Of a DNA stretch of 64,000 nt, positions 26,457-35,673 are shown in pieces. A program made the position numbers and the translations under genes. This stretch comes from Rhizobium sp. WYJ-E13 (GTDB lineage: Bacteria; Pseudomonadota; Alphaproteobacteria; Rhizobiales; Rhizobiaceae): positions 2,666,001 to 2,730,000 of the forward strand of contig NZ_CP076853.1 in NCBI RefSeq assembly GCF_018987265.1, in the 5' to 3' direction. The notes beneath the pieces were generated by a model. The model searched no databases and had not been told where the DNA came from. It was given only the letters and a program-made list of their open reading frames with translations. Every line of letters starts with the position of its first letter. Positions within the stretch are counted from its first letter, which is position 1.

Positions 26457-27329
26457 TTAGTGGTCGGCCCTGGAATAGACCGACCGCTTGGTCAGGTAGA
26501 TCAGCACAGTGAAGATCAGCAGGAAGATCATGACCATGAAGCCGGTACGCTTGCGCTCTTCGAGGTGCGGCTCTGCTGCCCACATCAGGAACGAAGAGAC
26601 GTCCTTGGAATACTGCTCGACCGTCTGCGGCGAACCATCGTCATAGGTGACCTGGTCGTCGGAAAGCGGCTTCGGCATGGCGAAGACGGCTGCAGCGTGG
26701 AAATATGGGTTGTAGTGCGCACCAGCCGGAACCTGGAAACCGGCCGGCGGCTCTTCATAACCGGTCAGCAGCGAGTGGATATAGTCCGCACCGCTTTCCT
26801 GATATTGGGTGAAGATATCGAAGACGAACTGCGGGAAACCACGCTCGACTTCGCGTGCCTTGGCGAGCAGCGACATATCCGGAGGAGCCGCACCATTGTT
26901 GGCGGCAGCTGCCGCTTCCGCGTTCGGATAAGGCGACGGGAAGTGGTCGGACGGGACTGCCTTGCGGGTAAACATCTCACCGCTGGCGTCCGGGCCATCC
27001 TGAACTTCATAATTGGCAGCAAAGGCCTTCACCTGCGCATCCGAATAGCCGAGCTCGCCGAGCGTGCGGAAGGGCACGAGGTTCATCGAGTGGCAGGCAG
27101 AACAGACTTCCGTATAGACCTTCAGGCCACGCTGCAGCTGGCCCTTGTCGTAATGGCCGAACGGACCGGCAAAGGTCCAGTCGACTTCCTTCGGTTCCTT
27201 CAACGGATAGTGCGGGGTAGCGCTTTCCTCATGGTGAGCGGCCGGAGCCGCTGCTTCCTGAGCAAAAGCCACGCCACCGACACCGGCTGCGACAGCGAGC
27301 GAGAGAATGCTTGCAACAAGCTTTTTCAT
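26457..27329 (-). CDS. petC: Cytochrome c1
   Basis: 290 aa from ATG 27327-27329. A signal peptide (ending AFAQ) is followed by the haem c motif CSACH near residue 80 and the typical region RTLGELGYSDAQVKAFAA. The C-terminal membrane anchor (FMVMIFLLIFTVLIYLTKRSVYS) is present; the axial methionine is probably in FAMPKPL. It is the third subunit of the cytochrome bc1 complex, passing electrons from the Rieske protein to cytochrome c in the periplasm. Last gene of petA-petB-petC. Confidence 0.95.
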   Translation of the reverse strand: MKKLVASILSLAVAAGVGGVAFAQEAAAPAAHHEESATPHYPLKEPKEVDWTFAGPFGHYDKGQLQRGLKVYTEVCSACHSMNLVPFRTLGELGYSDAQVKAFAANYEVQDGPDASGEMFTRKAVPSDHFPSPYPNAEAAAAANNGAAPPDMSLLAKAREVERGFPQFVFDIFTQYQESGADYIHSLLTGYEEPPAGFQVPAGAHYNPYFHAAAVFAMPKPLSDDQVTYDDGSPQTVEQYSKDVSSFLMWAAEPHLEERKRTGFMVMIFLLIFTVLIYLTKRSVYSRADH

Positions 27330-27354
27330 ATTTCTATTCCTTCCCGTCGCTCGC

Positions 27355-28623
27355 TCAGGCCTTGGCCGCAGCAATCTTGTTGCGCTTTTCGAGCACCGCT
27401 TCGGTGATCGAATTCGGAATGCGGCGCGGTGTTTCCACCAGACCGAGAACCGGCATCGCGACCAGGAAGAAGGCGAAGTAGAGGAGCGTGCAGATCTGCG
27501 AGATCGTCGTGTACAGACCTTCTGCAGGCTGCGAGCCGAGCCAGCCGAGGATGATCGCGTTGATCACGAACAGCCAGTAGAACAGCTTGAACCACGGACG
27601 ATAGACCGCCGAGCGCACCTTCGAAGTGTCGAGCCAAGGCAGGAAGAACAGCACGATGATCGCGCCGAACATGACGAGGACACCGCCGAGCTTGGAGTCG
27701 ATCGGACCGATATTGAAGGTGATCGATCGCAGCATGGCGTAGAACGGCAGGAAGTACCATTCCGGAACGATGTGGGCCGGGGTCTTCAGCGGATCGGCCG
27801 GAATGTAGTTGTCGGCATGGCCAAGATAGTTCGGCAGGTAGAAAACGAAGTAGGCATAGACGATCAGGAAGATCGAGACGCCGAGCGCATCCTTGAGCGT
27901 TGCATAAGGCGTGAAACGAACCGTGTCCGTCTTGGTCTTGACCTCGACGCCCGTCGGGTTCGTCTGGCCGACCACATGCAGCGCCCAGATGTGCAGGATA
28001 ACGACACCGGCGATCATGAAGGGCAGCAGGTAGTGCAGCGAGAAGAAGCGGTTCAGCGTCGGCTGGTCGACAGCGAAGCCGCCAAGCAGGAACTGCTGGA
28101 TCCATTCGCCCACCAGCGGGAAGGCCGAGAAAAAGCCGGTGATGACGGTCGCGCCCCAGAAGGACATCTGACCCCAGGGCAGAACGTAGCCCATGAAACC
28201 AGTCGCCATCATCAGTAGGTAGATGACGACGCCGAGGATCCAGAGAATTTCGCGCGGCGCCTTGTAGGAGCCGTAGTAGAGACCACGGGCAATATGCAGG
28301 TAAACGGCAACAAAGAAGAAGGATGCGCCGTTGGCATGCAGATAGCGCAGCAGCCAGCCGTGGTTGACGTCACGCATGATCTTTTCAACGGAGTTGAAAG
28401 CGATCGTCGTGTCGGCGGCATAATGCATAGCGAGCGTGACGCCCGTCAGGATCTGCACGATCAGCATGACGGCGAGCATCGCACCGAATGTGTAGGCATA
28501 GTTCAGGTTCCGCGGAACCGGATAGGCAATGAAGCTGTCATAGACCATGCGCGGTAGCGGAAGGCGCGCATCGACCCATTTTTCCAGGCCGGTTGATGGC
28601 TCGTAGCTGGAATGGCCACTCAT
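27355..28623 (-). CDS. petB: Cytochrome b of the bc1 complex
   Basis: 422 aa, integral membrane with eight or more helices. Visible are haem-ligand His residues in the second and fourth helices, [19 protein letters not shown] and the Qo-site [14 protein letters not shown] (PEWY intact). It carries the two b haems of the Q cycle. It lies 14 bases after petA and 25 bases before petC on the minus strand, forming the classical operon. Confidence 0.96.
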   Translation of the reverse strand: MSGHSSYEPSTGLEKWVDARLPLPRMVYDSFIAYPVPRNLNYAYTFGAMLAVMLIVQILTGVTLAMHYAADTTIAFNSVEKIMRDVNHGWLLRYLHANGASFFFVAVYLHIARGLYYGSYKAPREILWILGVVIYLLMMATGFMGYVLPWGQMSFWGATVITGFFSAFPLVGEWIQQFLLGGFAVDQPTLNRFFSLHYLLPFMIAGVVILHIWALHVVGQTNPTGVEVKTKTDTVRFTPYATLKDALGVSIFLIVYAYFVFYLPNYLGHADNYIPADPLKTPAHIVPEWYFLPFYAMLRSITFNIGPIDSKLGGVLVMFGAIIVLFFLPWLDTSKVRSAVYRPWFKLFYWLFVINAIILGWLGSQPAEGLYTTISQICTLLYFAFFLVAMPVLGLVETPRRIPNSITEAVLEKRNKIAAAKA

Positions 28624-28637
28624 TAATCAGTCTCCCC

Positions 28638-29213
28638 TCAACCGATCTTGATCTTTGTGTCGGACAAAAATGAAAAGGTCGGAATCGCCAGGTTCTCCGG
28701 CGCCGGACCTTTGCGGATGCGGCCGGCCGTGTCGTAGACGGAGCCATGGCAGGGACAGAACCAACCATTGTATTCGCCGGCCTGACCGAGCGGAACGCAG
28801 CCGAGATGAGTGCAGGTGCCGACCATGACGATCCAGTTTTCCTTATCCTTGCCGCCCGAGCGGTCAGCGCCCGTTGCCGGCGCGTCGGGGGGAAGGTTTG
28901 CATTGCGGGCGATCGGATCCTTGAGATCCGAAAGCTGGACGTCGGCCGCGGCCTTAACTTCTTCCGGCGTGCGGTTGCGAATGAAGATCGGTTTGCCGCG
29001 CCACTTGACCGTCAGCGACATGCCGGGCGTAAGGCTCGCGACATCGACTTCGATGGAAGCCAATGCCAACGTCGACGCGTCCGGGCGCATCTGGTCGATG
29101 AACGGCCAGGCAACCGCAACGGCGCCGACTGCACCAGCCATGCCAGTGGTGAGATAAAGGAAATCACGGCGAGTGGGCTCTGAGGCCTCGCTTGTCGTTA
29201 CGTGTTCGCTCAC
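28638..29213 (-). CDS. petA: Ubiquinol-cytochrome c reductase iron-sulfur subunit (Rieske)
   Basis: 191 aa from a GTG start at 29211-29213 (GAGGATGG upstream). A twin-arginine signal (PTRRDFLYLTTGMAGAVG) doubles as the membrane anchor. The 2Fe-2S ligands are in CTHLGCVPLG and FCPCHGSVYD, both complete. It takes electrons from ubiquinol at the Qo site. First gene of petA-petB-petC; the promoter lies in the 287-base divergent region 29214-29500. Confidence 0.96.
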   Translation of the reverse strand: MSEHVTTSEASEPTRRDFLYLTTGMAGAVGAVAVAWPFIDQMRPDASTLALASIEVDVASLTPGMSLTVKWRGKPIFIRNRTPEEVKAAADVQLSDLKDPIARNANLPPDAPATGADRSGGKDKENWIVMVGTCTHLGCVPLGQAGEYNGWFCPCHGSVYDTAGRIRKGPAPENLAIPTFSFLSDTKIKIG

Positions 29214-29500
29214 GGCTTAACCATCCTCTGCGCAATTGTCGCGGAATTCCGCCCTGCCCCTCCGGCGGCGGCGAATCTACAAGTACATATTTCGGACATA
29301 GATTCCCCACCAATCCGGCGCGTTCTATGCTTGATCGCAAATTATGTCCAGCCTTGGCAAGGGGATGAGGGCACAATGTCGCGGGAAATTTCAGTGAATT
29401 TTTTAAGGCAATCACTGGCTTGCAACTTTGCTGCATTGCAACAAACCAGGGGGCGTGTTAGGCGCTGGTGAGTTTGCGATGAGAATTTGGATTTGCGCCG

Positions 29501-30430
29501 ATGAGGCATACTTTTTTCTGCGTATTGAGCGTCCTCATCACCATCGTTCTGGCCCTCGTTTCGCTTCGCTACTTCACCGATTTCTGGCTGCTTTCGCTCG
29601 TTTATAGCTTCCAGATTCATCTCAGCATCATCTGCGCCATTGGCGCGGTCGTTGCTCTCTTTTTCAGGCGGCACTGGTACGGCTTCGTGATGCTGGCAGC
29701 GGCGACCTTCCTGAATATCCACGGTGTCATCATGCTGCGCGAGTTCGCCGGCAAAATGCCTGCGGAAGATGCGCCCCGCCTTTTCCGGCTGATGTCCTTC
29801 AACGTCGAGATCGACAATTGGATCAATAACGAAAAAACTGCCGATGCCGTGCTGGCATCGGGTGCCGATGTCGTCGACCTCATGGAGGCAGTGCCGATCT
29901 TCCCTCAGCTGCCGCGGCTGCAGCAGATCTATCCCTATCGCATCGGCTGCGACACGATCGAGGTCTGCGATACGCTGATCCTGTCGAAACGTCCGTTTGC
30001 TCACTATGAAATTCATGATCTCGGCAATCTGTGGAAGCGACGGCTCGTGTCGGCAACGATCGATTTCGACGGAACGCCCGTCGATTTCCTGTTCACGCAC
30101 CTAACCAAGCCCTATTTCGATGATTTTCAGAATGAAGAACTGGTCGATCTGAAAACCGCCGTACAGAGCCACACGGGTCCACTGATCGTTTCCGGAGACT
30201 TCAATTCCGCAATCCTCGCTCCGACCATCCAGGAATTCCTGCGCGGAACGGGCCTTACCACCGCTTTCCCTGAACCGACCACATGGCCGGTCGCTGCCGG
30301 GCCATTCGGCATCAGCATCGACCATATCTTCGCAAGACCGCCGCTGCTCATCCGCTCGACGAGCCGGCTGGGCGACAGCTTCGGCTCGAACCATTACGGC
30401 CTAGTCAGCGATTTCGTTCGCGAATACTGA
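29501..30430 (+). CDS. Membrane-anchored endonuclease/exonuclease/phosphatase protein
   Basis: 309 aa. Three hydrophobic segments occupy residues about 3-80, then an EEP-fold domain: RLMSFNVEIDNW, GADVVDLMEA (metal Glu), FTHLTKPY, SGDFNS and SIDHIFA, ending GSNHYGLVSD. All metal and catalytic positions appear present. Topology suggests the domain faces the periplasm. Substrate is unknown (nucleic acid or phospholipid). Its last 30 bases overlap the end of the convergent ABC gene. Confidence 0.85.
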   Translation: MRHTFFCVLSVLITIVLALVSLRYFTDFWLLSLVYSFQIHLSIICAIGAVVALFFRRHWYGFVMLAAATFLNIHGVIMLREFAGKMPAEDAPRLFRLMSFNVEIDNWINNEKTADAVLASGADVVDLMEAVPIFPQLPRLQQIYPYRIGCDTIEVCDTLILSKRPFAHYEIHDLGNLWKRRLVSATIDFDGTPVDFLFTHLTKPYFDDFQNEELVDLKTAVQSHTGPLIVSGDFNSAILAPTIQEFLRGTGLTTAFPEPTTWPVAAGPFGISIDHIFARPPLLIRSTSRLGDSFGSNHYGLVSDFVREY

Positions 30431-32299
30431 ACGCGCATCATCGTCGCCGGAGGCGAGGAAGCCGCCAGACTGGCGTGCCCAGAGCTCGGCATAGAGCCCG
30501 CCCTGCTTCAGAAGCATGTCATGCGTGCCTTCCTCGATGATTTTGCCGCGGTCAACGACGACAAGCCTGTCGAGTGCGGCAATCGTGGAAAGCCGGTGAG
30601 CGATCGCAAGCACCGTCTTGCCTTCCATCACGCGGTTGAGGTTCGACTGAATGGCCTCTTCCACTTCCGAATCGAGCGCCGACGTCGCCTCGTCGAGAAC
30701 GAGGATCGGCGCATCCTTCAGCATCACGCGAGCAATGGCGATGCGCTGGCGCTGGCCGCCCGAAAGCTTGACGCCGCGTTCGCCGACATGCGCGTCGAAA
30801 CCCTTGCGCCCCTGCTGGTCCCGCAGCACTTCGATGAACTCGAGCGCCTCGGCACGCCTGGCAGCTTCGACAAGCCGTTCCTCACCAGCATCGGGTCGGC
30901 CGAATAGAATGTTGTCGCGCACGGATCGATGCAGTAATGACGTATCCTGGCTGACCATACCGATCTGCATGCGCAGCGATTCCTGGGTGACGGCAGCGAT
31001 ATTCTGGCCGTCGATGAGAATACGCCCGCCTTCAAGATCGTAGAGGCGCAGGAGAAGGTTCACGAGCGTCGATTTGCCCGCACCGGAGCGGCCGATGATG
31101 CCGACCTTCTCGCCCGGCCGGATTGTTAGCGAGAAATTGTCGATGACCGCGTTTTCCTTGCCATAGTGGAAGGAAACATTCTCGAAACGGACGCTCGGCT
31201 GCCGGATGACGAGCTCCTTTGCATCGGGGCGGTTGACCAGATGCAGCGGCTGCGAAATCAGCTCGGCAGCATTCTGGATGGTTCCGAGGTTACGCATGAT
31301 CCCGTTGAACTGCGTCATCAACCGTCCGAGCAGGAAGTTCAGCCTCAGGACCAGCGTCAGCGAAAAGGCGACCCCGCCCGAACTTATCAGCCCGCGCAGC
31401 CATAGATCGATGCTGATGCCGGCCATGGTCACGATCATCAAGCCTGACAGCAGCGCCATCGACGCTCGCACACCGGTGATGAAGCGCGTGAACTTCAGCA
31501 CTGTTTCCTGATAGGCGTTGAAGCCATCGAGCATGTAGCGGTCGCTCTCTTCGTCGCGTGCGAAGAGCTTCAACGTCTGGATATTGCTGTAGGCATCAAC
31601 GATGCGGCCATTGAGCAACGAGGCCGCTTCAGCGGTTTCGCGCGAGTGATATCGGATGCGCGGAACGAAGTAGCGGGCAAGCACGCTGAACGCAACCAGC
31701 CAGAAAAGGACCACCGCCGCCAGCGAGAAATCGAGCCGCCCGACCAAAACCAGCGTGGTGACGGCATAGATGCCGACGAACCACACGCTTTCCATCAGCG
31801 ACGTTACGAGATCCCCCGTCGCCTGCCCTGCCGACCAGACCTTGGTAACGATGCGACCGGAAAAATCGCTCTGGAAGAAGGCCAGCGACTGGCGCGACAC
31901 ATGCAGATAGGACTGCCAGCGCGCCAGATTGTAGAAACCCGGCGTAATCACCTGCTGGTCGATAAGCGCGATCAGGAAGGCGACGACGAAGCGAACGATG
32001 CCGATCAGCGCCAGCATGCCGAAAAGCTCACTGCCATGGGAACTGAGAAGTGAACCCCAGCCGGTTCCGGGCTTGATCGTGCTGAGGATATCGACGAGCC
32101 GCCCGACGAACCAGAAAAGTGCGGCTTCGATTGCCGCCGACATGCCGCCGAGCACCAGCATGGCGATGAACGGCCACCTGGCTTGACCGATATAGAACCA
32201 GATGAATCCCAGCGTGTTGCGCGGCGGCTGAATATTATCGCGGGCGCGGAAGGGATCTATCCAGGTTTCGAACAGGCGAAGGATCGGAGTGAGCAGCAT
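30401..32299 (-). CDS. ABC exporter half-transporter (permease + ATPase)
   Basis: 632 aa from ATG 32297-32299 (weak ribosome site; upstream in-frame sequence looks non-coding). An N-terminal six-helix permease domain (about 40-340) is followed by the ATPase with Walker A GRSGAGKST, signature LSGGQRQRIAIARVML and Walker B LVLDEATSALD. It is a paralogue of the exporter at 32781, and the two may form a heterodimer or be a duplication. Substrate unknown. Its stop lies within the convergent EEP gene. Confidence 0.9.
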   Translation of the reverse strand: MLLTPILRLFETWIDPFRARDNIQPPRNTLGFIWFYIGQARWPFIAMLVLGGMSAAIEAALFWFVGRLVDILSTIKPGTGWGSLLSSHGSELFGMLALIGIVRFVVAFLIALIDQQVITPGFYNLARWQSYLHVSRQSLAFFQSDFSGRIVTKVWSAGQATGDLVTSLMESVWFVGIYAVTTLVLVGRLDFSLAAVVLFWLVAFSVLARYFVPRIRYHSRETAEAASLLNGRIVDAYSNIQTLKLFARDEESDRYMLDGFNAYQETVLKFTRFITGVRASMALLSGLMIVTMAGISIDLWLRGLISSGGVAFSLTLVLRLNFLLGRLMTQFNGIMRNLGTIQNAAELISQPLHLVNRPDAKELVIRQPSVRFENVSFHYGKENAVIDNFSLTIRPGEKVGIIGRSGAGKSTLVNLLLRLYDLEGGRILIDGQNIAAVTQESLRMQIGMVSQDTSLLHRSVRDNILFGRPDAGEERLVEAARRAEALEFIEVLRDQQGRKGFDAHVGERGVKLSGGQRQRIAIARVMLKDAPILVLDEATSALDSEVEEAIQSNLNRVMEGKTVLAIAHRLSTIAALDRLVVVDRGKIIEEGTHDMLLKQGGLYAELWARQSGGFLASGDDDARSVFANEIAD

Positions 32300-32459
32300 C
32301 ACCGCGATATAGGCCCGTTCAGAATTGCGGCAAAGAGAATAGGGCGGACACAGCCTTATATTTTCGTAATGATCGGTAATATCCGCGTCACCTCCGTTGA
32401 TACGGGTGGAAGCAGCCACAATCTCATGCCATGATCGCGCCTTACCGGAGACCGCAGAT

Positions 32460-32711
32460 ATGGAAACGAAAACGCTCAATGCGCATCTTCCGCTCCCCCT
32501 TGCGGAAAAGCTCGACGCCCTGGCGGATGCGCTGGATGTGCCGCGCGACAGCATCGTAACGGAAGCCATAGCAAACTGGATCGAGCGCGAGGAACGTCAG
32601 CGGATTTTCACGCTGCAGTCGCTTGCCTCGAACTCGATCATTGTCGTGGAGCATCATCGCGTCATCGACTGGGCCGACAGCCTCTGTGCCGATCGGGTCC
32701 GCACACTCTAA
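32460..32711 (+). CDS. Ribbon-helix-helix (CopG-like) protein, no toxin partner
   Basis: 83 aa with GGAG upstream of ATG 32460. The RHH pattern is clear: LNAHLPLPLAEKLDALADAL, then VPRDSIVTEAIANWIERE. Such proteins are autoregulated antitoxins or repressors. No toxin gene follows: the next gene is the convergent ABC exporter, 70 bases away. It is divergent from the first exporter, which it could regulate. The C-terminal part (about 55-83) is the usual toxin-binding segment. Confidence 0.85.
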   Translation: METKTLNAHLPLPLAEKLDALADALDVPRDSIVTEAIANWIEREERQRIFTLQSLASNSIIVVEHHRVIDWADSLCADRVRTL

Positions 32712-32746
32712 GCGGGCGCCGCCTATTTTCAGCTTCAAAAAGGAAA

Positions 32747-32782
32747 AGCCCTCCCCACTAACACAGGGAGGGCTGTTTTGTT
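32747..32782. terminator. Terminator between the RHH gene and ABC exporter 2
   Basis: AGCCCTCCC (32747-32755) pairs with GGGAGGGCT (32766-32774) around a 10-base loop, then GTTTTGTT on the plus strand; the minus strand also has TTTTCC after it. It serves the convergent RHH gene and the end of the exporter. Confidence 0.85.
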
Positions 32783-34637
32783 ATTGGGCTGCGACTTCAG
32801 CCTCTTCCTCGTGATCGGCAAGGAAGCCACCGGACTGGCGGTTCCACAGGTCGGCATAGATGCCGCCATGGCTCACCAGTTCGCCATGCGTGCCGCTTTC
32901 GATAATCCGGCCCTTGTCAAGCACGATAAGCCGATCCATCTCGGTCAGCGTCGACAGGCGGTGGGCGATCGCGATGACCGTCTTGCCTTCCATCAGCGCG
33001 AAGAGGTTCTCCTGAATCGCCGCTTCCACTTCGGAATCGAGCGCCGAGGTCGCCTCGTCGAGCACCAGGATCGGCGCGTCCTTCAGGAAGACGCGGGCGA
33101 TCGCGATGCGCTGGCGCTGGCCGCCGGATAGTTTGACGCCGCGCTCGCCGACCTGCGCGTCCAGCCCTTTACGGCCCTGCATATCGACAAGCCCTTCGAC
33201 GAACTCCCAGGCATTGGCCCGCCTCGCCGCCTCGATCACGTCCTCATCAGTCGCATCCGGGCGCCCATAGGCGATATTGTCGCGGATCGAGCGGTGCAGC
33301 AGCGACGTATCCTGGGTCACCACGCCGATCAGCGAGCGCAGGCTGTCCTGCGACACCTCGGAGATATCCTGGCCGTCGATGGTGATGCGTCCCGACTCCA
33401 GATCGTAGAAGCGCAACAGCAGGTTCATCAGCGTCGTCTTGCCTGCGCCGGAGCGTCCTACGAGACCGACCTTCTCGCCGGCCCTGATATCGAGCGACAG
33501 GTTGTCGATAACGCCCTTGCCCTTGCCGTAATGGAAACCGATGCGTTCATAATGAATCGCACCCTTCTTTGCCGTGAGCTGCGGCGCACCTGGCTTGTCG
33601 ACGATATCGTGCTGCTTCGCCATCATCTCCATGCCGTCATAGACGGTGCCGATGTTTTCGAAGAGCGCCGAGACTTCCCACATGATCCACTGCGACATGC
33701 CGTTGACGCGCATCGCAAGGCCGATGGCGATGGAGATCGCGCCAACCGAGATCGTGCCGTTCAGCCACAGATAGATGGACAGACTGGAGATAACGAAGAG
33801 GGAGACGCAGTTGTTCAGATATACGCTCATATGGAAGAGCGTCACCTTGCGCATCTGCCTATGCACCGTATCCAGGAACCCATCCATGCTTTCCCTTGCA
33901 TAGACTTCTTCCCTGCCCGCATGGGAAAACAGCTTCACAGTGGCGATGTTCGTGTAGCTGTCCACCACGCGGCCTGTCATCAGCGAGCGCGCGTCCGCCT
34001 GCTGCGACGCGATCTTGCGAAGCCGCGGCACGAAATAGCTAACGATACCGATGTAGATGCCGAGCCAGGCGAGGACCGGCAGCATCAGCCGCCAGTCGGC
34101 AGCGGCGATGATGACGATCATCGACAGGAAATAGGTCACGACATAAACGAAGACGTCGAGGATCTTCATGACCGTTTCGCGCACGGCAAGCGACGTCTGC
34201 ATCACCTTGGTCGCAACACGTCCGGCAAACTCGTTGGCAAAGAATGTCATGCTGTGGCGCAACAGGAAACGGTGCATCTGCCAGCGCGCGATCATCGGAT
34301 AATTGCCGAGCATCATCTGGTGCATGATCAGCGAATCGAGGCCGGCAACGAGCGGCAGGCCGATCAGCACCAGAGCACCCATCCAGATGAGCTTGTGACC
34401 TTCGTTCTGCAGGAAGGTCGCGCGGTCGGCATTTGTCAGCCAGTCGACGATATCGCCGAGAAACTGGAAAAGCGCCACTTCACCAACCGCGATCAGAGCC
34501 GTGAGAAAGGCCATGAGCGCGAGCCATCCCGCCGCCGGCTTCGTATAGTGCCAGCAGAAGGCAAAAAGACCCTTTGGGGGAGCAACCGGCTCCTCGCTCG
34601 GAAAGGGATTAAGTCGCCGTTCGAACCAGTCAAACAT
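32781..34637 (-). CDS. ABC exporter half-transporter, second paralogue
   Basis: 618 aa from ATG 34635-34637, with GGAG upstream. Six-helix permease domain, then ATPase with GRSGAGKTT, LSGGQRQRIAIARVFL and LVLDEATSALD. Opening residues (FDWFERRLNPFPSEEP) resemble those of the other exporter (FETWIDPFRARDN), supporting a duplication. It is followed by the RHH gene and exporter 1. Typical homologues are lipid or drug exporters, but the substrate is not predictable. Confidence 0.9.
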   Translation of the reverse strand: MFDWFERRLNPFPSEEPVAPPKGLFAFCWHYTKPAAGWLALMAFLTALIAVGEVALFQFLGDIVDWLTNADRATFLQNEGHKLIWMGALVLIGLPLVAGLDSLIMHQMMLGNYPMIARWQMHRFLLRHSMTFFANEFAGRVATKVMQTSLAVRETVMKILDVFVYVVTYFLSMIVIIAAADWRLMLPVLAWLGIYIGIVSYFVPRLRKIASQQADARSLMTGRVVDSYTNIATVKLFSHAGREEVYARESMDGFLDTVHRQMRKVTLFHMSVYLNNCVSLFVISSLSIYLWLNGTISVGAISIAIGLAMRVNGMSQWIMWEVSALFENIGTVYDGMEMMAKQHDIVDKPGAPQLTAKKGAIHYERIGFHYGKGKGVIDNLSLDIRAGEKVGLVGRSGAGKTTLMNLLLRFYDLESGRITIDGQDISEVSQDSLRSLIGVVTQDTSLLHRSIRDNIAYGRPDATDEDVIEAARRANAWEFVEGLVDMQGRKGLDAQVGERGVKLSGGQRQRIAIARVFLKDAPILVLDEATSALDSEVEAAIQENLFALMEGKTVIAIAHRLSTLTEMDRLIVLDKGRIIESGTHGELVSHGGIYADLWNRQSGGFLADHEEEAEVAAQ

Positions 34638-35021
34638 TAAAATCGCTCCGGACTTCCGCGTTCCGGCCCCGGCTTCGCACCCGCAAGGGCGCATGCAAGC
34701 ACATATGGGAACCGGAGGCTCAAGGGGCGAGGCCATGAAGGCCGCGCAATTATTCAGATGGGCAATTGGGAAAGAAAAAGCGCCTTACACGCGCCAGATC
34801 GCCAAGCGTGGCATCACGGGCGGGAGGCGCATCAGCACAAATATATCCATGTCGGCGCTCCCTGTTGGCGATTGAAGATATGCACCGATAACGCGAAAAT
34901 GCCTGAATTTCCAGCCCCATCACAGCGGAAAGTGACTAGAGAATAGTCAAAAAGCATTTTGTTGCCTCAAAATCACAGTTCGGATAGGCCAATATCGTAT
35001 TACCGCAACGGACAACTTCTC
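34638..35021. other. Divergent intergenic region, ABC exporter 2 / trmL
   Basis: About 380 bases containing only short unsupported frames. It must carry the promoters of both divergent genes. The part at 34900-34975 is AT-richer (including AGTCAAAAAGCATTTTGTTG) and is the likely trmL promoter region. No repeat or RNA signature seen. Confidence 0.5.
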
Positions 35022-35483
35022 ATGGCAGACCTCAGACTGGCGCTCTATCAACCCGATATTCCCGGCAATACCGGAACGATCCTGCGGCTTGCCGCCTGCC
35101 TGGGCTTTGCGGTCGATATCATCGAGCCCGCCGGATTCGATATTTCCGATCGAAACCTGAAACGTGCCGGCATGGACTATCTGGCCACCGCTGCACTTAC
35201 CCGACATGTCAATTGGGAACGCTTCGAGGAATGGCGCGCAGTCACCGGCCGCCGCCTGATCCTCGCCACCACGAAGGCATCGCAGCGCTATACAGATTTC
35301 GCCTTCCGTCCCGACGATATCTTGATCTTCGGCCGAGAAAGCGCCGGCGCTCCTGATCACGTACATGAACGCACCAACGGGCGCATCCTGATCCCGATGG
35401 TGGATGGTCAACGTTCGATCAACCTTGCCGTCTCCGCCGCGATGATCTTTGGCGAAGCGATGCGCCAGACTATCTGGTCCTGA
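35022..35483 (+). CDS. trmL: tRNA (cytidine(34)-2'-O)-methyltransferase TrmL
   Basis: 153 aa, a SPOUT-fold methyltransferase that methylates the wobble base of tRNA-Leu. Visible signatures: LYQPDIPGNTGTILRLAACLG at the N-terminus, and the knot motifs LIFGRESAGAPDHV and ILIPMVDGQRSINLAVSAAM. Length is normal. It is a single gene with its own promoter. Confidence 0.94.
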   Translation: MADLRLALYQPDIPGNTGTILRLAACLGFAVDIIEPAGFDISDRNLKRAGMDYLATAALTRHVNWERFEEWRAVTGRRLILATTKASQRYTDFAFRPDDILIFGRESAGAPDHVHERTNGRILIPMVDGQRSINLAVSAAMIFGEAMRQTIWS

Positions 35484-35673
35484 ATCAGCAAGCATGCCGA
35501 TCCTTGGCGGCCTGCATGTCGCAAACAATACTTTGAATCGACGCAAAAGCGCCTATATTAATTAGCCAGGCAATCAATAAATCTGCACAAGCAGTGAGAT
35601 TCCAATGATTTACTCGACTACGCACAGGTAGAATCGGGCAAGCTTTCTCAAGAAGAAGAAAAAGACCAAGGCC

